From the NCBI GenBank assembly GCA_030386295.1, contig JANQAO010000002.1, forward strand, positions 1-64,000: a DNA stretch of 64,000 nt. Direction: 5' to 3'. This document shows, piece after piece, positions 17,373 to 24,413 of the stretch; position 1 is the first letter of the stretch; each line of letters starts with the position of its first letter. This DNA comes from Candidatus Persebacteraceae bacterium Df01 (lineage in GTDB: Bacteria > Pseudomonadota > Gammaproteobacteria > Tethybacterales > Persebacteraceae). Both the position numbers and the translations under genes were made by a program. The notes under the pieces were generated by a model that saw only the letters and a list, made by a program, of their open reading frames with translations, ran no database searches and was not told where the DNA came from.

Positions 17373-18026
17373 TAAATCATTATTTTTAATCTAACCATCC
17401 TCTACTAATAAATTAATTTTCTATGAGCTTTAGGCTACTTTTAGCCTTAGTGAGGTTTTCGCATCGATCTCGCGCTCACCAATAGCTTGAAGTGCATTGC
17501 TGAGATTGTTTTGGATCATCACTCAACCAAATGGCAATTGGTTTCTCGGTGTGAGTGTCAGAAAATATTGCTATAGACCAATCGTCTTTTGCAGTGCTTC
17601 ATTATCACTTTTTTTATCACTCCTTTCATATAAAGCACCAGCTTGCTGCCTCAAAAATTATCGGTGTTTAGAGGTGGTGTTAGACTCTGCAAGGCGTGCA
17701 ACTTCGGAAAAAGCTCTGCTGCTTGGGTGAATCTCCACGCAGTCAGGGCAACGTTGCCTCTTGCCGCCGAATTTCTGCCTTACGCAAAGATATGTCATTA
17801 ACGTATTGTTCCGTCCTTGAAAGAGCCAAACCTTCAACTCATTTCATAAATACAATTAATATCTATGTTGTATATGCCACAGTCAAATCAGAAGTGACTT
17901 TTCTTTGCCTATTAAAAAAATAGCAACACTACCTTAACGACAATAACAAAAGCACATCTCTACAATACATCCAGTATTGCAGAATATACGATATTTATTA
18001 AATAAGATTCTTCTTATATTGGAGAA
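17373..18026. other. 654-bp region without a recognisable gene
   Basis: No intact gene is recognisable. Short open stretches exist on both strands; on the minus strand around 17755-17845 one reads EGLALSRTEQYVNDISL before a stop, with later frames showing a few protein-like words. This may be a decayed gene, but I cannot name it. No tRNA, repeat or insertion-sequence end was seen. Confidence 0.4.
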
Positions 18027-18119
18027 TGGCGGAGAGGGCGGGGTTCGAACCCGCGTGCCGGGTTACCCCGACCATCTGATTTCGAGTCAGCGCCGTTATG
18101 ACCACTTCGGTACCTCTCC
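18027..18119 (-). tRNA. tRNA-Ser (anticodon CGA)
   Basis: On the minus strand the 7-bp acceptor stem GGAGAGG/CCTCTCC is followed by an encoded GCCA. The anticodon stem CTGA/TCAG closes the loop CTCGAAA, so the anticodon is CGA (Ser, UCG). The long variable arm GGTCGGGGTAACCCGGC and T loop GTTCGAACC mark a class II tRNA. It lies just downstream of trmD, where rplS is found in many genomes. Confidence 0.95.
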
Positions 18120-18156
18120 ATAGACAATCTATATTAAAACATGCCTGCATCAGATG

Positions 18157-18852
18157 TTATTTTGGTTGTGTATCTTTGTGTTTTTTTGACAAATCTGGAC
18201 GGCATTGCTGAGTCAATTTTTCTGATGCCGCTCGTTGCCACTTGTGCACTTCTGCATGGTTGCCAGATAACAGCGGAGCAGGAACAGTTAAACCCTCAAA
18301 CGTTGCCGGACGAGTGTAGCACGGCGCATCCAGCAAGCCATCAGCAAAACTTTCATCCACTATCGAGTCGGCATTGCCAAGCACACCCGGACAGTGACGC
18401 AACACAGCATCCATTACCGTCATCGCCGCCGTTTCGCCGCCAGAAAGCACATAGTCGCCGACAGAAATGCAACGATCAGCAAGCGTTTCAATAACCCGTT
18501 CGTCCACACCACGATAGCGTCCACATAATAATATAAAGCCTTGCTGTGTTGCCATACGCCGGGCAACCGCATCATTAAACACGTCACCGCGCGGTGCTAG
18601 ATAAATCATTTCACCAGAATTTTGCGCCTGCGCCGCACGCACAGCAGCACTAACTGGAGGTGCCATCAACACCATCCCGCTTCCGCCACCAAAAGGTCGG
18701 TCATCTACCGTGCGGTGACGGTCAGTGGCATAATCGCGCGGATTCCACAATACCGCTTCTGCAACACCGTTTTTAAAGGCTCGCCCACCAACTCCTACTT
18801 TTAAAAACGGTTCAAACAATTCTGGCAAAATGGTGACAATATCAAAGCGCAT
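18157..18852 (-). CDS. trmD: tRNA (guanine-N1)-methyltransferase TrmD
   Basis: A 231-residue SPOUT methyltransferase that makes m1G37 in tRNAs and prevents +1 frameshifting. The N-terminus MRFDIVTILPELFEPF and the knot region IYLAPRGDVFNDAVAR, GFILLCGRYRGVDERVI and ISVGDYVLSGGETAA are classical. The frame extends six codons further upstream, but the ATG at 18852 overlaps the rimM stop by one base (TAATG) and matches the family start. It is the third gene of rpsP-rimM-trmD. The usual next gene rplS is absent; a tRNA-Ser follows instead. Confidence 0.97.
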   Translation of the reverse strand: MRFDIVTILPELFEPFLKVGVGGRAFKNGVAEAVLWNPRDYATDRHRTVDDRPFGGGSGMVLMAPPVSAAVRAAQAQNSGEMIYLAPRGDVFNDAVARRMATQQGFILLCGRYRGVDERVIETLADRCISVGDYVLSGGETAAMTVMDAVLRHCPGVLGNADSIVDESFADGLLDAPCYTRPATFEGLTVPAPLLSGNHAEVHKWQRAASEKLTQQCRPDLSKKHKDTQPK

Positions 18853-19382
18853 TACCAATTCCGCTTCCAATCCAACAAAATGTTACCACCCTCAATATCT
18901 ACTTTTTGCACGTAAACGTCAACAAAGGGTACCAAAATTTCTTCACCATCGCCATGCTCAATGCGCAGGACATCATTGGCGCCAGTTTCCATCAGACCAG
19001 ACACAGTACCCAGTTTGTCGCCTTTGTCGTCTAGTGCGGTCAGACCGACAAGATCGCACCAGTAATATTCGTTATCAACCGGCACCGGTAAGTCAGCACG
19101 GTGTACGGCAATATCGGCGTTACACCACAGCGATGCTTGTTCACGATCATCTACACCGCTGATTTTTATCATTAACCCTTTTCCGTGTGCGCGAACGCTT
19201 TCTACAGATAACAACTGCCACTCGCCGCCAGCCCGCCGCCACCAGACAGAGCACTCACTAAGAATTTTAATACTTTGGCTGCGAGTACCGCGAGCGTGCA
19301 ACCAACCGTGCACGCCGTGCGGCGTGCCGAAGCGTCCAATTACAATTTTTTGTGCGGTATCAGGCGTTGCTTTGGGTGGCAC
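18852..19382 (-). CDS. rimM: Ribosome maturation factor RimM
   Basis: This protein helps mature the 30S head around S19. The family's N-terminal beta-barrel is seen as IVIGRFGTPHGVHGWLHARG, and the C-terminal PRC-barrel as YWCDLVGLTALDDKGDKLG followed by EILVPFVDVYV. No ATG lies at the expected place; the GTG at 19382 gives a 176-residue protein of normal size and overlaps the end of rpsP by 23 bases. The ribosome-binding site is poor, which would fit coupling to rpsP translation. The exact start is uncertain by some codons. Confidence 0.9.
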   Translation of the reverse strand: MPPKATPDTAQKIVIGRFGTPHGVHGWLHARGTRSQSIKILSECSVWWRRAGGEWQLLSVESVRAHGKGLMIKISGVDDREQASLWCNADIAVHRADLPVPVDNEYYWCDLVGLTALDDKGDKLGTVSGLMETGANDVLRIEHGDGEEILVPFVDVYVQKVDIEGGNILLDWKRNW

Positions 19383-19620
19383 GTTTGGCCTGCCGCACCA
19401 ACCTTGAAACGGTCGGAGACGGCTTGGCGCCGGCTTTGGTCCAATGCTCAAAGCGCTCCATACTAATATTAATGGGTTGCGCGTTGCCAGAAGCTTGCGG
19501 ATTAGAAAAACCAAGGCGCTCAACAAAACGCCCATCGCGTGGGGAAGTTTTTTCAGCCACTACGATATGATAAAAAGGACGCTTTTTCGCGCCGCCGCGC
19601 GCTAGTCGGATTGTCAGCAT
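19360..19620 (-). CDS. rpsP: 30S ribosomal protein S16
   Basis: An 86-residue ribosomal protein with the S16 pattern MLTIRLARGGAKKRPFYHIV and GRFVERLGFSNPQ. Upstream in-frame codons exist, but the ATG at 19620 gives the family N-terminus, with CGGAG about a dozen bases before it. It is the first gene of the rpsP-rimM-trmD operon. Its last codons overlap the likely GTG start of rimM. Confidence 0.97.
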   Translation of the reverse strand: MLTIRLARGGAKKRPFYHIVVAEKTSPRDGRFVERLGFSNPQASGNAQPINISMERFEHWTKAGAKPSPTVSRLVRQAKRATQSNA

Positions 19621-19889
19621 GGGTGTATTTTGCTCCGTGTTTGCCGTATTGTTAGCATATGTTTGGAATAAATTAAGTCGCTTATTTGCGGAAAAATTAG
19701 GGTTATTATACACCAGAGAGAGATACGCCATTCAGTCTACCCCCACAAAAAACGCCACTAATCGCTCAAACACAAAATGCTGTAATTGCGATATTTAACC
19801 CGATTTAGCCAGCTTGAACACCCTTTAAATTATCTGCCTATCCGTTGTTATCATCAAAACATAAATCATTTATATTTGAGGAGACAAGT

Positions 19890-20408
19890 GTGGGTGCACA
19901 CAAATCTTTTTACCAACCCATCATCCGGTTAATTACATCAACCGCTATTTTTGCAGCAGGTGCTGCGGGTGCAGCTGATTTTCCGAAAAAGGCAGTAAAT
20001 TACATTATTCCCTTTGGTCCAGGCGGAGAGTCCGACATTACTGCACGCCATCAACAACCGTTTTTTAAGGAGTTATTCGGCGAGGATTTAGTGATTTCTT
20101 ATAAACCTGGTGGCGGCACTGTTAGATGGTCATAGCTTAACAACATGACGAACGACGGTCACACCATTATGGGTATTAACTTACCGCACATCATTATCAA
20201 ACCCCAACAAAAAGACGTTGGAGTTAAAACCGAAGACATCACCGACGTCTACATGTTTCATTACACGCTATATGCTATTGTGTCAAAAACGATTCGCCTT
20301 TTCAAACTCTGAAGGATTTAACGGATTATGCCAAGGTCAACCCCAGCAAATTGATTTTTTTCTGGTTCCGGCAAAGGCACCGCCAACCACTTGCTACGAC
20401 TTGGTATC
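19890..20408 (+). pseudogene. Decayed TctC-type solute-binding protein of a tripartite tricarboxylate transporter
   Basis: A GAGGAGA site and a GTG start at 19890 lead into a signal peptide (LITSTAIFAAGAAGAADF) and the family opening FPKKAVNYIIPFGPGGESD. A stop at 20133-20135 ends the frame after SYKPGGGTVRWS. The sequence continues as readable TctC pieces: HTIMGINLPHIIIKP, then after a frame change SPFQTLKDLTDYAKVNPSKLIF, and SGSGKGTANHLLRLG after another. The coding trace ends near 20408, so the C-terminal half is missing, and the sequence runs directly into tctA remnants through an inverted repeat. It cannot make a working binding protein. Confidence 0.85.
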
Positions 20409-20428
20409 CGGTGCCTTTGCCGGAACCA
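20363..20428. repeat. 20-bp perfect inverted repeat at the tctC/tctA junction
   Basis: The arm TGGTTCCGGCAAAGGCACCG (20363-20382) is exactly complementary to 20409-20428, with a 26-base spacer. The left arm is tctC coding sequence (the Gly-Ser-Gly-Lys-Gly stretch). The right arm sits where tctA sequence begins. This looks like an inverted duplication formed at a deletion junction rather than a transposon end or a normal terminator. Confidence 0.9.
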
Positions 20429-21640
20429 AATCCACACCCGCCAATGTGCTGCTGACATTGAGCTGCGTAATTGCTGGCACTTTTGTTGGCGCATTACCCA
20501 GATTAACGGCAACGATGGCAGTAGCCGTTTTAGGGCTATCGCTGGCGTCGGCACTGTCAACAAAAGATTTTCTCAAAGGGTTAATCGGCGCCTGCTTGAG
20601 TATGTTGTTAGCCGTTATTGGTGTAGCTGAAATTTCTGCCGGCGTGCGGTTGGTTTTTGGCAGCAACACACTCTTCGGCGGCATAGCAATTGTATCGGCA
20701 CTTATCAGTTTATATTGCATCCCGGCACTTATGGACTTGGCATCTACACCGGCACGACACTTGCAACCCCCTCCCCCTCGAACGCGGCTACCGATTAACC
20801 GAAACTTGGCGCCTTCTTACAGCACGCGGCCGATGGGATTTGTTACGCTCATCGGTTATCGGTACAGTTGCCGAGATTTTACCCGGTGCTGGCGGTTCCA
20901 TTGCGAGTTTAGTATCGTAATTCGAAGCGCGACGCAACGCTTGCTAGGCTTTGAGGAATTTTAATGAAATAATTTGGTAGTGAAAAAATTTATAAAAATT
21001 GGCCTTGGGACTGTTATCATCATCATTCTTGCTATTGCAGCTGTGGGGATGTATAAGTTTAATTATTTAGCCAGTCAGCCTGGATATGATGTCGATGGCA
21101 ACAAAATCCAACTCTCAGCAGAATACACAGTTTGTGATGAAAATTTAAACCGCTACCCAAATGAGCAAGCGGCTCTAGATGCTGGGTTTGATCATTCTCA
21201 GTTTGGAGCAATCTACTGTCCGGAATAAAAAATGCATCCAAGCTGGGATGTTGATTGATTGTCGTGCCTACCGTTTTGTTGCCAATATTCCCAAGACATT
21301 GCTCGTGCCACTTATCGGTTTCCCCACGCTTATCGGCTCATTTGCCATTCGCAACGCTTTATCGGACACCCTTATTATGGTCATCCTAGGCGCCTGCGGC
21401 TGGGGAATGATGCGGCTAGGATTTTCTCCCTCGCCCACGTATTGAAATTAATATTGAGCAGTATTGCCGAACAAGGTTTTGTACAGGCGTAGACAATCGG
21501 CTCGACAACCGACAATCTCAGCGGTGTATTTTTTAATCATCCGCTGGCGCAAACCATCATTTTGCTGGTGCTCGCTATTTTTTCCTATCCGCTGTGGCAT
21601 CACCGCCTGTGGCAGCAAAACAAACAAAAAATAAAAAAGC
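20429..21640 (+). pseudogene. Decayed TctA-type membrane subunit, with deletions and an inserted segment
   Basis: TctA words occur in order but in several frames: NVLLTLSCVIAGTFVGALP (N-terminal), then directly a middle block (VAVLGLSLASALSTKDFLKG), with well over 100 codons apparently missing between them. Next comes RSSVIGTVAEILPGAGGSIA, which stops at 20918-20920. About 20925-21260 does not look like TctA and contains a separate small ORF. TctA resumes with VANIPKTLLVPLIGFPTLIG, then SSIAEQGFVQA followed by a TAG and TIGSTTDNLSGVFFNHPLAQT. The gene has several frame changes and stops and cannot function. Confidence 0.85.
20974..21228 (+). CDS. Small predicted membrane-anchored protein of unknown function inside the tctA remnant
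   Basis: An 84-residue frame with one strong N-terminal membrane segment (IGLGTVIIIILAIAAVGMY, about residues 9-27) after a Lys-rich start, then about 55 soluble residues with two cysteines (TVCDEN and AIYCPE). It starts with TTG at 20974 or GTG at 20980. A GAGG at 20953-20956 is too far upstream to be convincing, and an ATG at 20964 is followed at once by a stop. It replaces roughly 80 codons of tctA, so the segment came from elsewhere or was left by a rearrangement. I recognise no family. It is uncertain whether it is expressed. Confidence 0.4.
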   Translation: MVVKKFIKIGLGTVIIIILAIAAVGMYKFNYLASQPGYDVDGNKIQLSAEYTVCDENLNRYPNEQAALDAGFDHSQFGAIYCPE

Positions 21641-22078
21641 CTGTAGTTCAGTCAGCTAACACTTGGATTACCGATGTCGCTGCTGCCGCCGGCGCACTAG
21701 CTATTGCTGCACTCATGTGCTGGGATGCAACACACTACAACAATCGCGACTCTTATGTATTTCCGGTTACTGTCGCCATTGCCATGACGGTATTTTCCGT
21801 TTTGCTTGCTCGGCAAGCGATAGCGAATCGCTCAACACCCAATACGTCAAAAAATATTACAACTACTGCCGATGATGAAGCCAAGCACCGCATTGCCGTC
21901 GTACTTATGTCGGTTATCGGATTCTTACCCGCTGCTATCGCTACTGCAACAGCAACATTTATCCGCCCATCTATCAAAAACTATTGCTTGGCAGGCAGCA
22001 GTACTATTTACTGCCATTATCGCTTTTTATTTATTATTCACACATGCTTTTAATGTCTCACTACCTGAAGGGATATAG
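21641..22078 (+). pseudogene. Decayed TctB-type small membrane subunit
   Basis: After the tctA remnant the same frame continues with WITDVAAAAGALAIAALMCWD and DSYVFPVTVAIAMTVFSVLL, a TctB-like four-helix protein. The frame breaks near 21960: the C-terminal helices read on in another frame as KTIAWQAAVLFTAIIAFYLLF and end at TAG 22076-22078. One frameshift is enough to explain the break. The order tctC-tctA-tctB suggests one former operon whose loss began in the binding protein. Confidence 0.7.
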
Positions 22079-22194
22079 CGTACACCATTAACTACATAAT
22101 TGAGTACGCGCATTGGGTTTGCTATGCTCCTGTTGTTGCCGCTGGGAAATGATAGAATGCCATCAACTTAACAAAATACTACAGCGCCGCCAAT

Positions 22195-23241
22195 ATGTTT
22201 GAAAAAATCAGCCACTGGCTGCACAACACTTTTGACAATACCGACATTAACAAGTTGCTGGTAGTGTTTGCAACGGCTTTTGTTTTCTTATGGTTTTTTT
22301 CCCGTGAAATCGCGCCTTTTCTTGGCAGTATACTGATTGCTTATCTGCTAGACGGATTAGTACAACGCTTGGAGCGGCGAGGTCTTGCGCATACTCTAGC
22401 GGTATCATTAATAGTGCTGGTTACCGTGCTGCTTGTCTGCCTGTGCTTTTATCTGTTACCAATATTTTTATTGCAATTGCGGGGAGCTGCCAATGACATG
22501 CCTAACGCTGCCATCGTTTTGACGGAATTGACGGAAACCATCAACTCCTTTTTGCCCGCCGACATGGCGTTAGATACCACAGAAATTAACAACAACATTA
22601 GCAGTCTTATCCGTGCCTCCGGCAAATTTTTATTGGACAATACGCTGGGTTTCGCTGTCAATTTATTTTCATTGTTTTTATATTTGGTATTGCTACCGCT
22701 GCTGGTATTTTTCTTGCTCAAAGACAAAAATATATTACTGGTTTCAGTAAAAAAATATTTCCCATCCTCTCCAATTTTTGGCGAACTGTGGGAAAGTGTG
22801 GACGAACAATTTGGCTCCTATGTACGCGGCAAATTAATAGAAGCACTAACTATTGGCACGCTGTCATTAGCGGCTTTTCAGTTGTTTAGTTTAAGCTATG
22901 CTTTTTCTCTGGCGATTATCGTCGGGCTATCAGTGTTTGTGCCTTTTGTTGGCGCAATCGCCGTGACTATCCCAGTAGTAGCACTCGCTTATTTACAGTT
23001 TGGAACTAGTTCCGATTTTTTCTGGATTATCGGACTATATGGCATTATTCAAACTTTTGACGGGCAAGTACTGGTACCCTTGTTGTTTTCAGAAGTAGTA
23101 AAATTACATCCAGTCGCCATTTTTGCTTCCATTATTTTTTTTGGCAATCTATGGGGAGTGTGGGGCGTGTTTTTTGCTATCCCACTGGCTTCGCTCATCA
23201 AATCGGTACTCCTCGTGATTGACGCCCGTCGAGTTGTATAG
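22195..23241 (+). CDS. AI-2E/PerM-family permease
   Basis: A 348-residue inner-membrane protein of the PerM/YdiK/TqsA family, with about eight hydrophobic segments and the typical middle soluble stretch. Visible family segments are EIAPFLGSILIAYLLDGLVQRLERRG near the N-terminus, FFLLKDKNILL, and a C-terminal block GIIQTFDGQVLVPLLFSEVVKLHPVAI. Members have been linked to autoinducer-2 or ion export, but many have no known substrate, and nothing here decides. The pyrD start lies within its last codons. Confidence 0.9.
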   Translation: MFEKISHWLHNTFDNTDINKLLVVFATAFVFLWFFSREIAPFLGSILIAYLLDGLVQRLERRGLAHTLAVSLIVLVTVLLVCLCFYLLPIFLLQLRGAANDMPNAAIVLTELTETINSFLPADMALDTTEINNNISSLIRASGKFLLDNTLGFAVNLFSLFLYLVLLPLLVFFLLKDKNILLVSVKKYFPSSPIFGELWESVDEQFGSYVRGKLIEALTIGTLSLAAFQLFSLSYAFSLAIIVGLSVFVPFVGAIAVTIPVVALAYLQFGTSSDFFWIIGLYGIIQTFDGQVLVPLLFSEVVKLHPVAIFASIIFFGNLWGVWGVFFAIPLASLIKSVLLVIDARRVV

Positions 23242-24262
23242 CGCTTTTCGCCCCTTATTGTTTGCCTTACCGCCGGAAACGGCGCACCGGTTGGCGATTC
23301 ATTCTTTGCGTACGCGTGCCGCATTGCGACCGTTATCTTCCCCGTTGACAGTGCTACCACGACAGGTGATGGGGTTGGATTTTCCCAATCCCGTGGGACT
23401 AGCCGCTGGTTTTGACAAAGATGCCGCCGACACCGATGCCCTGGCAACACTGGGATTTGGCTTTCTTGAAGTAGGAGCCATCACACCCAAACCGCAGCTG
23501 GGCAATCCATCTCCACGATTGTTTCGACTACCGCAGGCGAGAGCATTGATTAATCGTATGGGATTTAATAATTGCGGTGCTGAAGCGGCAGCGCAACATT
23601 TATCGCACCGCCGAAACCGCTGTATCATTGGCATTAACATTGGCAAAAATGCCACCACACCGCTGGAAAACGCGCTTGATGATTATCTTTATTGCCTACG
23701 CTCTTTATATGTACAGGGAGATTTTTTTACGATTAATGTATCGTCCCCCAACACACTCGGACTCCAACAACTACAACAGAAAGATTCGTTAACTCGCCTT
23801 CTGAGCGCACTAGTCACGGAGCGAGATGCGCTGACAAAGCAACACGGCAAACGGTCGCCATTGGCAGTAAAACTATCTTCGGACTTGGATGAAACTGCAT
23901 TGCAAGATGCCGCACTTGCCGTACGGGAATCTGGCGTAGACGGTGTGATTGCCACTAATACAACCAGCGAGCGCCCCGCAGCAATAAAACATTTAGCTGG
24001 TGCCAACGAAACTGGCGGGCTGTCAGGGCAACCACTGGCCGCGCGAGCAACGGCAATGATAACCTCCTTGCGTACACTGTTGCCGAAAAAAACAGCAATT
24101 ATCGGTGTGGGTGGTATTTTTAGCGGTGATGATGCACGCGAAAAATTATCTGCCGGCGCCGATTTAATACAAATATATACCGGATTAATTTATGAAGGTC
24201 CTTGCCTACCCTGCCGCATTTTGGCGGAATTAAAAACACATCCACCAGCGCCCACCACATAA
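23219..24262 (+). CDS. pyrD: Dihydroorotate dehydrogenase (quinone), class 2
   Basis: A 347-residue FMN enzyme that oxidises dihydroorotate to orotate in pyrimidine synthesis and passes electrons to quinone at the inner membrane. Class 2 is shown by the N-terminal helical extension (AFRPLLFALPPETAHRLAIHSLR) and by the catalytic serine segment INVSSPNTLGLQQL. The FMN segments GLAAGFDKDA and GVGGIFSGDDARE are present. There is no ATG near the start: TTG at 23219 overlaps perM by 23 bases, and another TTG at 23234 would give MYSAFRPLLF, closer to the family's usual beginning. Confidence 0.95.
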   Translation: MTPVELYSAFRPLLFALPPETAHRLAIHSLRTRAALRPLSSPLTVLPRQVMGLDFPNPVGLAAGFDKDAADTDALATLGFGFLEVGAITPKPQLGNPSPRLFRLPQARALINRMGFNNCGAEAAAQHLSHRRNRCIIGINIGKNATTPLENALDDYLYCLRSLYVQGDFFTINVSSPNTLGLQQLQQKDSLTRLLSALVTERDALTKQHGKRSPLAVKLSSDLDETALQDAALAVRESGVDGVIATNTTSERPAAIKHLAGANETGGLSGQPLAARATAMITSLRTLLPKKTAIIGVGGIFSGDDAREKLSAGADLIQIYTGLIYEGPCLPCRILAELKTHPPAPTT

Positions 24263-24401
24263 CAAACACTACGGCACAACTTATTTAATAAATTGGATTG
24301 AACCTCGGCAAAATTAAAAACGCTGCTAGAAGTCACATTGCCGACAGGTGGACTGGGAATGTAATGTTTTTTCTTGACTTTTAGGCGTCACGCCGGCGGC
24401 G

Positions 24402-24407
24402 TATAAT
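24402..24407 (+). promoter_or_regulatory. -10 box of leuS, placed for leaderless transcription
   Basis: A perfect TATAAT ends six bases before the leuS ATG (24414), so transcription from it would start at or within a base of the start codon. A TTGACT lies at 24374-24379 but is 22 bp away, longer than the normal spacer. Confidence 0.45.
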
Positions 24408-24413
24408 TTAACA

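Noticed and set aside
17497-17923. Plus-strand frames of 75-77 codons after rpmG
   Set aside because: No start with a ribosome-binding site, no recognisable domains; treated as part of a spacer with a possible decayed minus-strand gene.
19383-19535. Upstream in-frame extension of rimM
   Set aside because: It overlaps rpsP in another frame, and the resulting extra ~51 residues have no RimM similarity.
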